A DNA stretch of 64,000 nt from Sorangium cellulosum (lineage in GTDB: Bacteria; Myxococcota_A; Polyangia; Polyangiales; Polyangiaceae), in the NCBI RefSeq assembly GCF_002950945.1, contig NZ_CP012673.1, forward strand, positions 4,463,001-4,527,000. The letters run 5' to 3'. Within the stretch, counting starts at the first letter, position 1; the number at the start of each line of letters is the position of its first letter. The notes under the pieces are model-generated. The model saw only the letters and a program-made list of their open reading frames with translations, did not search any database and had not been told where the DNA came from. The translations under genes were made by a program, and so were the position numbers. Below are positions 29,852 to 39,100 of this stretch, in pieces.

Positions 29852-31792
29852 ATGGGCGGCCTGCTGTCCTCCGGGAAGCCTCGTCGTGCGCTGCGCTCCG
29901 TGCGCGTGGCGCGCCTCCTCCTGCGCCTCGCGGCGCTCTCGGCGGCGGCCGGGGCGGTATGCGCCGCCTGCAAGAAGCCCGCGGACGTCCCCGGGGACGC
30001 CGGGGCCGCGGCCGTCGCCGGCGACGCGGGGGAGGGCGCCCCGGCCGCCGCGGCGACTGCGGCCGGCCCGGGGGAGGCGGAGCCCGCGGCGCCGGCGTGG
30101 CCGCCGACCGACAAGCCGTTGCTCGGCGTCACCGCCTTCGTGGCGACCGTCTACAAGGAGCCGCGCGACACCTCGAAGAAGCTCGGCTACCTGCGCGTCG
30201 GCGCCCGGGTGCCCCGCGCCGCGGAGCCCGCCGGCACCGCCGGTTGCCCGGGGGGCTGGTACGCGATCGAGCCCCGCGGCTTCCTCTGCGTCGGCGAGGA
30301 CGCGACGCTGGATCTCGACGATCCGATCCTCAAGGCGGCCGGCCCGGGGCCGAACCTGAGGACCGCGCTCCCGTACCGGTACGCCTTCGTCCGCGCCGTG
30401 CTGCCGCTCTACCTGCGCGTCCCCACGGCCGAGGAGCAGCGCAAATCGGAGTTCAAGCTCGACGAGCACCTCCAGTGGTTCGAGGAGAACAAGGCGACCG
30501 TGCAGCGGGTCGCGCTCGGCGCGAATGACGTGCCGATCGACGGGCGCGGCGTGCCGCTGCCGGGAAAGCAGCTCGGCGAGCTCGGCCTCGCGAAGAACTC
30601 CCTCGAGCTCGGCGAGGGCGCCCTGCTCGGCGGCGAGGGGGAGAACGACCCGATCCCGTTCTGGCTCGAGGGCGGCAAGCGCCACATCCGCAACATCAGC
30701 GACTTCAAGGTGCCGGACTACGCGGTCTTCGCCGATCGCGCGCGGCGCTTCACGGGGCTCTCGCTGATCGGATCGTTCCCGACCGGGCCGGAGTCGCTGA
30801 ACCGGCGGTTCGCGATCACGACCGATCTCCGGCTCGCCCCGGCCACGAAGATCAAGCCGGACACGGGCTCTCCCTGGCACGGGGTCGAGCTCAACGACGA
30901 GCTCACGCTGCCGCTCGCCTTCGTCCGGGCCCGGAGCGCGCGCGACGTCCAGATCCAGGGCGACAAGGCCACGCCGGGCAAGGAGCTGCCGTTCCGGGCC
31001 GTCCTCCCGCTGACGGGCAGGATGCGCCGGATCGAGGGGGTGAAGTACTACCGCACCAAGGACCAGCGGTACGTCAGCCAGCTCGACGTCGGGCTCGCGG
31101 TCGCCCCGTCCTCCTGGCCCGAGGTCGCCGAGAAGGGCGAGAAGTGGATCGAGGTCTCGATCCAGCACCAGACGCTCGTGCTCTGGGAGGGCAAGCGCCC
31201 GGTCTACGCCACGCTCGTCTCGACCGGCCAGGCGGGGGTGGCCGATCCCAAGACCACGACCGCGACGGTGCGGGGCATCTTCCGCATCCGGAACAAACAC
31301 ATCACGGCGACCATGGACTCGAACGAGTCGTCGAGCGTCGGCGGCCGCGCGGACACCACGGCCGACGCGCCCTCGGCCTCGCGTGGCGCGAAGCCGGACA
31401 AGGGCGGCTCGTCGAAGGAGCGCGGCGCGAAGAAGCCGGGCGCGGGCGCGGCGAAGGCGAGCGCGGCGAAACCCGCGGCCGGCCAGCCGGCCCAGCCGGC
31501 CGCCCCCCGCAAGGGCGACGGCGAGTACGGCGTCACCCGGCGCCGCGGCGAGGGGACCTACGCCCTCAAGGACGTGCCGTACATCCAGTACTTCGCGAGC
31601 GGCTACGCGCTCCACGCCGCGTACTGGCACGACGTGTTCGGCACGCCGCGCAGCCACGGCTGCATCAACCTGGCGCCGATCGACGCCCACCGGCTGTTCC
31701 TGTGGACCGAGCCCCAGGTGCCGCCCGGATGGCACGCCATCAACACGGGCGAGGAGCTGGGCGAGGGGACCACGATCATCATCCACGAATGA
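29852..31792 (+). CDS. L,D-transpeptidase (YkuD) lipoprotein
   Basis: 646 residues from ATG 29852; an in-frame start at 29810 would add 14 before the signal sequence. The signal ends in CAAC (Cys40), which suggests a lipoprotein. An SH3-like part follows (LGVTAFVATVYKEPRD), then a long central region. The YkuD catalytic domain is C-terminal, with HAAYWHDVFG and SHGCINL near residues 601-607. The Cys of SHGC is the nucleophile that forms 3-3 peptidoglycan cross-links or attaches proteins to the wall. A Lys/Ala/Gly-rich insert of about 70 residues interrupts the catalytic domain, just before its last third. It acts in the periplasm. Confidence 0.9.
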   Translation: MGGLLSSGKPRRALRSVRVARLLLRLAALSAAAGAVCAACKKPADVPGDAGAAAVAGDAGEGAPAAAATAAGPGEAEPAAPAWPPTDKPLLGVTAFVATVYKEPRDTSKKLGYLRVGARVPRAAEPAGTAGCPGGWYAIEPRGFLCVGEDATLDLDDPILKAAGPGPNLRTALPYRYAFVRAVLPLYLRVPTAEEQRKSEFKLDEHLQWFEENKATVQRVALGANDVPIDGRGVPLPGKQLGELGLAKNSLELGEGALLGGEGENDPIPFWLEGGKRHIRNISDFKVPDYAVFADRARRFTGLSLIGSFPTGPESLNRRFAITTDLRLAPATKIKPDTGSPWHGVELNDELTLPLAFVRARSARDVQIQGDKATPGKELPFRAVLPLTGRMRRIEGVKYYRTKDQRYVSQLDVGLAVAPSSWPEVAEKGEKWIEVSIQHQTLVLWEGKRPVYATLVSTGQAGVADPKTTTATVRGIFRIRNKHITATMDSNESSSVGGRADTTADAPSASRGAKPDKGGSSKERGAKKPGAGAAKASAAKPAAGQPAQPAAPRKGDGEYGVTRRRGEGTYALKDVPYIQYFASGYALHAAYWHDVFGTPRSHGCINLAPIDAHRLFLWTEPQVPPGWHAINTGEELGEGTTIIIHE

Positions 31793-31850
31793 GAGGCGGG
31801 CGACCGCCGCGGGGCGCCATCCGGAGGAGCGGCTAGAAGGGGGGACGATT

Positions 31851-32567
31851 TCAGCGGCGCGGCGCGGTGTGGAGGAGGTCGTCGAGCGCGGCGTCCGCCG
31901 CTGCGGTCAGGGCGTCGAGCAGGGCGGCGAGGCGATCGTGCTGCTCGGGGGTGAACGGGGGGAGGCCGAAGCGCGACCGGACGCCCGAGAGGCGCAGCGC
32001 GAGGCCGGCGCCGTCCTGGTAGCCGGCGATCCAGGGGCCGCGGGCGAGCTCGTCGCAGAGCCGGCGGAGCCGCGCCTCGAAGGCGGCGCGGTCCGCGAGC
32101 GCGCCGGCAGGGGAGGGCGCGCGCTGCTGGAAGTGGTGCAGGGTGGCCGCGGCCTCGCTCGGCGCGCCGTCGATGGCCGCGAGCCCGGCGCGCAGGTCGT
32201 CCAGCACGGGCGCGAGGCCCGCGCGGCGGACGAGGGCGCCGTCGAGGCACATCTCCCAGAGGACGTGGGCGAAGAGCGGGAGCCGCGGCGCGCCGAGCGC
32301 GGCGTCGCGGAGCGCCCCGGCGAGGCGGCGCTCGCCGTCCACGAAGACGGGGGCGGCGTGGAACCAGCGATCGAGGGCGATGTGGTGCTCGACGCCCGCC
32401 AGCACCTCGGCGACGCCCGGCGCCGCGGCCGCGGGGCGCTCGGCGCTCCGCGAGGGCCGCACGCGGCGGTCGGCCATGCGCCAGAGGTCCGGGAGCATCG
32501 CCCCCGCGCCGGCGGCGGCGGAGCCGAGATCGCGCGCGGCGAGGTGGCGATGAAGCAGGAAGTTCAT
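31851..32567 (-). CDS. AcpH-like (DUF479) protein
   Basis: 238 residues from the ATG at 32567. The open frame extends further upstream, but that part overlaps the methyltransferase gene and lacks family features. The start MNFLLHRHLA, the GAMLPDLWRM segment, VLAGVEHHIALDRWFHAAP, and FAHVLWEMCLDGAL line up with MNFLAHLHLA, GNLLADFV, VVAGIHMHRRIDVLTD and VMWDHFLSRHW of acyl-carrier-protein phosphodiesterase. That enzyme removes the 4'-phosphopantetheine arm from ACP. The match is from memory and divergent, so the activity is uncertain. It is divergent from the methyltransferase gene with 45 bp between them. Confidence 0.6.
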   Translation of the reverse strand: MNFLLHRHLAARDLGSAAAGAGAMLPDLWRMADRRVRPSRSAERPAAAAPGVAEVLAGVEHHIALDRWFHAAPVFVDGERRLAGALRDAALGAPRLPLFAHVLWEMCLDGALVRRAGLAPVLDDLRAGLAAIDGAPSEAAATLHHFQQRAPSPAGALADRAAFEARLRRLCDELARGPWIAGYQDGAGLALRLSGVRSRFGLPPFTPEQHDRLAALLDALTAAADAALDDLLHTAPRR

Positions 32568-32612
32568 GCGTTCAGGATGGCGCCGCCCCCGTAGGCGGTC
32601 GACGGTAAACCG

Positions 32613-33422
32613 ATGGGCCCCTCCCTCCCTCGCCTCTCGCTCTTCGAGTGGAACGACTCGCCCTGGTCTCCCGGCCCGCTGCGCGAGCTCATCATCGAAT
32701 CGCTGAGCCGGACGATCCGCTGGGGCGGCATGCTGCGCGGGTTGATCGAGCCCTTCCAGGCCTTCCTCACCGCCTCCGGGGCGACCGAGGTGCTCGAGCT
32801 CGGCGCGGGCGCGGCGGGACCATCGGAGGTGCTCATCGGCGAGCTCCTGCGCGCGGGCGCGACGCCGCCGCGGTTCGTGCTCACCGACCTCTTGCCGCAG
32901 CCGGAGGCGTGGTCCGAGGCCGCCGCGCGGCACCCGTCGTTCGTCTCCTTCGAGCCCTCGCCGGTGGACGCGACCCGCATCCCGCCGGCGCTCGCCGAGG
33001 GCCGGGCGCGGGTGATGATCAACGCGTTCCATCACTTCTCCCCCGACCTCGCGCGGGCCATCCTGGCGGACGCGGCGCGCGGCTCCTCGGGCATCTTCCT
33101 GTCGGAGGGCTTCGAGCGGAACCCGCTCGGGTTCCTGCCGATGGTCCCGATCGGCGTCGCGGCGCTGCTCGCGAACCCGCTGCTCGCGCGCCGCTCCCGG
33201 GCCGCCAAGGCGTGGCTCACGTGGGCGACGCCGATCGCCGCCGCGGCCAGCGTGTGGGACGGCGTCGTGAGCACGCTGCGCGTCTACTCCGAGGCCGAGC
33301 TGCGCGAGATGGTCGCCCCGCTCGGCGACGGATTCCGGTGGGAGTACGGCACGTACCGGTTCCCGCTCCGGGGCGAGGGCTACTACTTCTTCGGCGTGCC
33401 CGCGCGCCGCGCGCCGGCGTGA
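32613..33422 (+). CDS. Class I SAM-dependent methyltransferase-like protein
   Basis: 269 residues. Motif I is VLELGAGAAGPSEVL near residues 61-75, followed by an acidic strand end (VLTDLLP) and a motif IV-like NAFHHFSPDLARAIL, so the Rossmann-type SAM-binding fold is well supported. A hydrophobic stretch (PMVPIGVAALLANPLLA) may contact the membrane or a hydrophobic substrate. The acceptor is unknown. Confidence 0.8.
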   Translation: MGPSLPRLSLFEWNDSPWSPGPLRELIIESLSRTIRWGGMLRGLIEPFQAFLTASGATEVLELGAGAAGPSEVLIGELLRAGATPPRFVLTDLLPQPEAWSEAAARHPSFVSFEPSPVDATRIPPALAEGRARVMINAFHHFSPDLARAILADAARGSSGIFLSEGFERNPLGFLPMVPIGVAALLANPLLARRSRAAKAWLTWATPIAAAASVWDGVVSTLRVYSEAELREMVAPLGDGFRWEYGTYRFPLRGEGYYFFGVPARRAPA

Positions 33423-33804
33423 GCCGCGCCGCCGCTCGGCCCGGGGCGGCGTGACGATTTCGCCGACGCGGCGAGCCCTCGTGCGCGCAGCGCGACGAGC
33501 TGGGTGAGAGTGCGCCGCGGCTTACTGTGTAGGTGCAGATTGCACTACCACCCTGGAGGATCATCGGACCAGGTTCACGCGTGATCTCGCCGCGTGTCCC
33601 GCGGTCGAGCGCCGGGCGCGGCCCTCGGTAACCAATGGGGCGAGCTGTCGCGCGCCGGTGCGCTACGGGCGCCCGCGCGCGGGAATAACGGTTGCTTTCC
33701 GCGGCTCGGCCCCGGCGCGCCGGGAGGACGCCGGCGGGACGGCGTCTCTCGCGACGTTCCCCTGCGGACTCGAGGACTCTCAACGCTTGGCAGAGGTGCA
33801 GGAC
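33423..33804. other. Intergenic region, 382 bp
   Basis: It lies between two genes on the plus strand. An operator-like inverted repeat (GGTGCA, GAT, TGCACTACC) lies around 33530-33548. No gene, RNA or clear promoter is seen. Confidence 0.4.
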
Positions 33805-34629
33805 ATGATGGCTTACCAGCGGACCATGGTGGCGGTTTCGGCGATCGTCGCCCTTGCGGCGACCGCGTGTGGGTCGAGCGGCAACGACGACACGACGGGG
33901 CCCGGGGCGTCGAACGGCAGCCCGAACGGCGGCAGCACCGATGGCAGCGATTTCATCGACGATCCCTTCGAAGGGACGGACGATCCAAGCCTGGGGGAGG
34001 AGGCGTGCGGCAGCGACCTCATCGGCATCGTGCGGGACTTCAAGGACTCGCATCCCGATTTCGAGGAGCGCGTCGCGGAGGACCGCGGCCTCGTCGAGGC
34101 CCAGCTCGGCCAAGACGGCAAGCCGGTGTACGCGGGCGGCCCAGAGGGGACGGTGACCACGAGCGGGCCGGAGGCCTTCGATCAGTGGTTCCGCGACGTG
34201 CCCGACGTGAACATGGCCGTTCAGGTGTCGATCCCGCTCACGAGCAACGGCGACGGCACGTCCACCTACGACAACCCCGACTTCTTCCCGATCGACGACC
34301 AAGGGTTCGGGAACGAGGAGCGCCGCCACAACTACCACTTCACGCTCGAGCTGCGCACGAAGTTCGAATACAAGGGCGGCGAGGTGTTCACCTTCCGGGG
34401 CGACGACGACCTCTTCACCTACATCAACGGCCGGCTCGCCATCGATCTGGGGGGCGTCCACGGGCCCGAGCTCGCGACCATCGACCTCGACGCGAGCGCG
34501 CAGGAGCTCGGCATCACGCCCGGCAACTCCTACACGCTCGACTTCTTCTTCGCCGAGCGCCACACGACCGAATCGAACTTCCGCATCGACACGTCGATCG
34601 GCTGCTTCACGCCCGTCGTGCCCAGGTGA
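33805..34629 (+). CDS. Fibro-slime domain lipoprotein
   Basis: 274 residues from ATG 33805 (a second ATG follows at once). AGAGG about 8 bp upstream supports this start over the farther 33658 start. The signal peptide ends in a lipobox (ATAC, Cys22). After a Gly/Asn/Ser-rich spacer, the body carries the signature of the fibro-slime domain: IVRDFKDSHPDFE, YHFTLELRTKFEYKGGEVFTFRGDDDLFTYINGRLAIDLGG, and YTLDFFFAERHTTESNFRI. This family was first noted in Fibrobacter and Dictyostelium extracellular proteins and is thought to bind carbohydrate or act in adhesion. It is likely displayed on the outer membrane. Confidence 0.85.
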   Translation: MMAYQRTMVAVSAIVALAATACGSSGNDDTTGPGASNGSPNGGSTDGSDFIDDPFEGTDDPSLGEEACGSDLIGIVRDFKDSHPDFEERVAEDRGLVEAQLGQDGKPVYAGGPEGTVTTSGPEAFDQWFRDVPDVNMAVQVSIPLTSNGDGTSTYDNPDFFPIDDQGFGNEERRHNYHFTLELRTKFEYKGGEVFTFRGDDDLFTYINGRLAIDLGGVHGPELATIDLDASAQELGITPGNSYTLDFFFAERHTTESNFRIDTSIGCFTPVVPR

Positions 34630-34690
34630 CGTCGGCCGGCCGCGCGGGTGGGGCCGAGCAGCGCTCCACTGACTACCTGCCCGCGCGCGA

Positions 34691-35050
34691 TCAGCCCTCG
34701 CCGGAGTAGACGCACCCGGAGGTGCACGTCTCGCGGACCACGACGCGGCACAGCTCCGGCAGCGCGGGCTTGACCTTCTGCCAGACCCAGCGCGCCAGGT
34801 TCTCGCTCGTCGGGTTCTCCAGCCCCGGCACCTCGTTGAGGTAGCGGTGATCGACGAGGGCGTGGATCGGCTCCCACGCCGCGGTCAGGTCGGCGAAGTC
34901 CATCACCCAGCCCTGGGGCTCGCGCAGGCTGCCCTCCGCGTGGAGCTCGACGCGGAACGAGTGGCCGTGCAGGCGCTGGCACTTGTGGCCCTCGCGCACG
35001 TGCGGCAGCCGGTGCGCCGCCTCGAATCGGAACTCTTTGAATATCTCCAT
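34691..35050 (-). CDS. queD: 6-pyruvoyl-tetrahydropterin synthase / QueD family enzyme
   Basis: 119 residues, the usual length of the family. The zinc and catalytic residues are present: His in AAHRLPH, CQRLHGHSF (catalytic Cys, C-x3-HGH zinc site), DFADL, DHRYLNE, PTSENLARWVW and the substrate-binding Glu in VVVRETCTSGCVY. QueD converts 7,8-dihydroneopterin triphosphate to 6-carboxytetrahydropterin for queuosine; close relatives make 6-pyruvoyltetrahydropterin for biopterin. The gene follows a pteridine-reductase-like gene on the same strand after 59 bp and no queC/queE is in view, so a biopterin or monapterin role is also possible. Confidence 0.88.
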   Translation of the reverse strand: MEIFKEFRFEAAHRLPHVREGHKCQRLHGHSFRVELHAEGSLREPQGWVMDFADLTAAWEPIHALVDHRYLNEVPGLENPTSENLARWVWQKVKPALPELCRVVVRETCTSGCVYSGEG

Positions 35051-35109
35051 AACAGTGGCTCCGGTGTCCCCGCGGGTCTCCGCGAAGAAGGGGCAGAGAC
35101 GCGCGCCGG

Positions 35110-35880
35110 TCAGTCGTGGACCGGGTCGTCCGTGGACGGCTGGGCCCAGCCGAGGTGCTGGCCGCCATCCAGGGCGAGCATCTGCCCCGTGATCGAGGGC
35201 GCGCTCAGCAGAAACCGGACGGCATCGGTGATCTCTTCCGGGGTCGTCCCCCGGCCGAGCGGCATCCGCGCCGCCTGCCGCGCGAACTGATCCGGCTCCT
35301 GGTAGGCGCTGGGCAGCGCCGGGCCGGGGCCGATCCCGTTGACGCGGATCCGGGGCGCGAGGGCCATCGCCAGCGTGCGTGTCAGCGTCCAGAGCCCCGA
35401 TTTGCTCACCGTGTAGGACACGAAGTGCGGGGTGAGGTTGAGGACGCGCTGATCGATCACGTTGATGATGGCCCCGCGGGCGGCCTCGGGCAGCTGCCGC
35501 GCGAAGGCCTGGGACAGCACGAAAGGCGCCCTGAGGTTCACCTCCATGTGCGCGTCCCACGACGCGCGCGTCGCGGTCTCGGCGGCGTCGAACTCGAACA
35601 GCGACGCGTTGTTGATCAGGCACCCGAGCGCCGCGCCCAGGGCGCCGGCGGCCCGCTCGACGAGGCTCCCCGTCTCGGGCTCCGAGCGCAGGTCGGCCGC
35701 CACCGCGGCGGCCTTGCCGCCGGCGCCGGTGATCGCGTCCACGACCGCCTCGGCCTCCGCGGCGGACCGGTGGTAGTGCACGGCCACGGCCCAGCCGTCC
35801 CGCGCGAGGCCGAGCGCGATCGCCCGCCCGATCCGCTTGCCGGCCCCGGTGACCAGCGCGGTCTTCAGCGAACCCTGCAT
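35110..35880 (-). CDS. Pteridine-reductase-like short-chain dehydrogenase (FolM/PTR1 type)
   Basis: 256 residues. The NADP-binding site is TGAGKRIGRAIALGLARDGWAVAVHYHRS, and the active site YTVSKSG has the YxxxK pair. At the position of the usual SDR catalytic Ser there is Asp (IINVIDQR), as in pteridine reductase PTR1 and FolM. KRIG after the glycine motif also favours this subfamily, which reduces dihydropterins or dihydrofolate to the tetrahydro form. The C-terminal LALDGGQHLGW is typical. It sits 59 bp upstream of the QueD/PTPS gene on the same strand, consistent with a pterin pathway. Assignment beyond SDR is by motif only. Confidence 0.85.
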   Translation of the reverse strand: MQGSLKTALVTGAGKRIGRAIALGLARDGWAVAVHYHRSAAEAEAVVDAITGAGGKAAAVAADLRSEPETGSLVERAAGALGAALGCLINNASLFEFDAAETATRASWDAHMEVNLRAPFVLSQAFARQLPEAARGAIINVIDQRVLNLTPHFVSYTVSKSGLWTLTRTLAMALAPRIRVNGIGPGPALPSAYQEPDQFARQAARMPLGRGTTPEEITDAVRFLLSAPSITGQMLALDGGQHLGWAQPSTDDPVHD

Positions 35881-36182
35881 GGCGCGTAGAATCGTGCAGA
35901 AGCTACCCCTTGGCAACCCGGTAGAACCGCGCTGGAGCCGCCCGATCCGCGCGGTTCGGCGCGGTTTCACGCGGCCCCGTGCGGTCGCGGCGCGCGCCTC
36001 GGCCCCGCCGCCGCGGCGCATCACGCGGCGCGCCAGGCGCCCGGCCGCGGCGCGCGCCGGATCCGGAGCCGCGGCGCGCGCCGGCCCACGCTCGCCGCGC
36101 CCAGCGCTTCCCCGGTTCCCCGCGCCTCCATCCGGCGCTGCCTCCTTGCTCGCCGTTCGCCGCAACAGGTAGCCTAGGTAAC
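35881..36182. other. Divergent intergenic region, 302 bp
   Basis: Very GC-rich DNA between the pteridine-reductase-like gene (minus) and the kinase-cyclase-ATPase gene (plus). It is rich in GCGCGCC words and holds the 36146 promoter candidate. No gene is seen. Confidence 0.4.
36146..36175 (+). promoter_or_regulatory. Candidate promoter of the 36183 kinase
   Basis: TTGCTC at 36146-36151, an 18-bp spacer and TAGCCT at 36170-36175. The GTG start is 7 bp after the -10 element, again with no room for a normal leader. Confidence 0.3.
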
Positions 36183-39100
36183 GTGCAGGCCAGCGACCCG
36201 TTCGGCTGGGTAGGGTCGATCATCGACGGCCAGTTCGCCGTCGAGGCGCTGGCGGGCGAGGGAGCGTTCGGCGTCGTCTACCGGGGGAGGCACCTCGGCT
36301 TCGACGCGCCGGTCGCGGTCAAGTGCCTCAAGATCCCGACGGGCCTGAGCTCCGACCAGCAGGACGCCTTCCTCGCCAAGTTCCGCGAGGAGGCGCGCCT
36401 GCTCCACCAGCTCTCGCGCCGCACCATGGGCATCGTCCAGGCGCTCGACATCGGCGCCGCCGCCGCGCCGAGGGGGCCGTGGACGCCGTACATCGTCATG
36501 GAATGGCTCGACGGCGAGACCCTCGAGCAGGACCTCAAGCGCCGCCGCGCCGAGAGCGTCCCGCCGAGGAGCCTCGGCGAGGCGATCCGGCTGCTCGCGC
36601 CGGTCGCCTCCGCGCTCGCCGTCGCCCACGACGAGAACGTCTCCCACCGCGACGTGAAGCCGGCCAACCTGTTCCTCGCCGGCGACCGCATGAAGGTGCT
36701 CGACTTCGGCCTCGCCAAGGTCTTCTCCGAGACGCCGACCTTCGCCGAGGCGCTCGTCCAGACCGGACGTACATTCCGCGCGTTCACGCCGCAGTACGGC
36801 GCGCCGGAGCAGTTCAGCCCACGGTTCGGCGCGACCGGGCCGTGGACCGACGTCTACGCGATGGCGCTCATCCTCATCGAGGTCGCCAGCGGCCAGCCCG
36901 CGCTCTCGGGCGGCGACGTCATCCAGCTCTTCGTGGCGTCGAGCGACGAGGCGGTGCGGCCGAGCCTCCGCGCCCGCGGGGTGAACGCGAGCGTCGAGGT
37001 CGAGGCGGTCGTCGGCCGCGCGCTCGCGATCAGCCCCTCGCAGCGGTTCCACAGCCTCGGCGCGATGTGGGCCGCCCTGGAGACCGCGCACCGCGCCAGC
37101 GTGTTCGAGGTGTCGCGCGACACCCTGCGCGCGCCCGCCTTCGGCGGCCCTGACGGCCCCGACCGCGCGGGCGGCGAAGGCGGCGAGCTCGACGACGATG
37201 GGCTGCTCGATTTCCGGGCCCTGCACGTGCCGCCGCTGCCGCCGCCGCCGTCGCTCTCGGTGCCGCCGCCGTCGCTGCCGCCGCCGCCGCCCTCGAGGCC
37301 GTCACGCTGGGGTCCAGAGAGCAGCGGCGTGCGGGGGACCGTGAACCCGGACCGCGGCTCGTTTGGCCCGGACCGCGGCTCGTTTGGCCCGGACCGCGGC
37401 TCGTTTGGCCCGGACCGCGGCTCGTTTGGCCCGGACCGCGGCTCGTTTGGCCCGGACCGCGGCTCGATGCGGAGCCGCGCCATGGTGCCGTTCGAGGGCG
37501 GCGAGCACCGGGTCTGCACCGTCCTGTTCGCCGATCTCTCCGAGGCCACCGGGCTCTCGTGGCGGCTCGACCCGGAGGACGTGAAGGACGTCGTCGACCG
37601 CTGCTACCGGGCGCTCGCCGAGCACATCGAGCAGATGCACGGGATCGTCGAGCGGCCCATCGGCGGACGCGTGATGGCCGTCTTCGGCGTCCCGCGCTCG
37701 ACCGACAACGACGCCGAGCGGGCGATCGTCGCGGCGCTCGGGGCGCAGGCCGCGATCGAGCGCCTCGCGCTGCCACGCGCGGCCCGAGCGATCCGCGTCT
37801 CGATGCGCATCGGGATCACGACGGGGCGGGTCTTCGTCGGCACCGGCGGCTCGGCGCGCCAGGATCTCGCGGTGATCGGCGACGCCGTGGACGGCGCCGC
37901 GCGCCTCCAGCAGCTCGCGCCGCGCGGCGCCATCGTGATCGGCCGCGACACCCACCGCCTCGTGCTCGGGCGCTTCCGCGTCGAGCCGCTCGATCCGAGC
38001 GCGGGCCGGGCGGCGGCAGCCGGGCCCGAGCCGCCGGCGCGCGGCGCGGCGCTGCCGATCTACCGCGTGCTCGGCGAGGATCCGCCTGGCCGCGCGTTCG
38101 CGCCGGCCGAGTTCCACGGGCTCGCGACGCGCTTCGTCGGGCGCGGCGCGGAGATGCAGCGGCTCGGCGACCTCATCGAGACCGCCTTCCACGAGCGGCG
38201 GCCGCGGCTCATCACGCTGGTCGGCGCGCCCGGCGTGGGCCGGACGCGGATGCTCGCCGAGCTCGTCGCCGGCCTCGGCGACGGCGGGCCGGGGAGCGCC
38301 GCGCCCGCGTCCGGACGGACGTCGGCGCCGGGATCCGCGCCGGGCTTCACGTTCGCGCCTCCCGGCGAGCTGTTCGTGCTGTCGGCGCAGTGCTCGTCGA
38401 TCGCCGGAGAGACGGGCTACGGGCTCGCCGCCGCCGTGCTCCGCCGGTGGTTCGGGATCCTCGAGGCCGATCCGGCCGAGGTCATCCTGCACAAGCTGCG
38501 GCGCGGCCTGCGGTGGTTCCGGCTGCGCACCGCGCGCGCCCGCGTCGGGCGCGAGGCCGCCGGCTTCGGGGCCAGGGCCGCCGCGCTCGCGGGCGCCTCG
38601 CCGATCGCGACCCGGACGTCGTCGATCCCCCTGAAAGGACCGATCAGCTCCACCCGGAGCGGGCGCAGGGCGCCGAGCTCCGGGCGGTACGACGACGACG
38701 ACGAGCTCGATCCCTCCCCGTCGCTGACGAGGCCGCTCGTCGCGACCGACCTGGAGGACATCGTCGCCCGGGTAGCGGTCCTCCTGGGCGCGCGGCCCGC
38801 GCCGGCCGGCGTCGTCGACGCCGCGGCGCGCGGCGGCGTCGCGACGAGGCGCCGGATCTCCTACGCGCTCGCGCAGGTCGTCGGCTTCGCGCTCGCGCGG
38901 ACGTCGATGGTGATCGTCTGCGACGATCTCCAGTGGGCCGACGACGCCACGCTCGACCTGATCGAGGAGCTCGTGGCGCACGCCGAGGGGCTCCCGCTCT
39001 GCGTCGTCAGCGCTGCGCACCCCGAGCTCTACGAGCGGCGCCCGGACTGGGGGATGGGCAAGGAGGCTTATGTCCGCGTCGACGCGGCGCCGCTCGCGCG

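Noticed and set aside
31851..33035. Longer minus-strand start for the AcpH-like gene
   Set aside because: The extra 156 codons overlap the methyltransferase gene and are Arg/Glu-rich; the family start MNFLLH is at 32567.
35979..36182. Upstream ATG start for the kinase-cyclase-ATPase protein
   Set aside because: The added 68 residues are Arg/Pro/Ala only and would be transcribed from upstream of the promoter candidate; GTG 36183 begins the sequence that looks like protein.
37347..37466. CRISPR-like array
   Set aside because: Repeats are directly adjacent with no spacers, are in frame and code for PDRGSFG; no cas genes are present.
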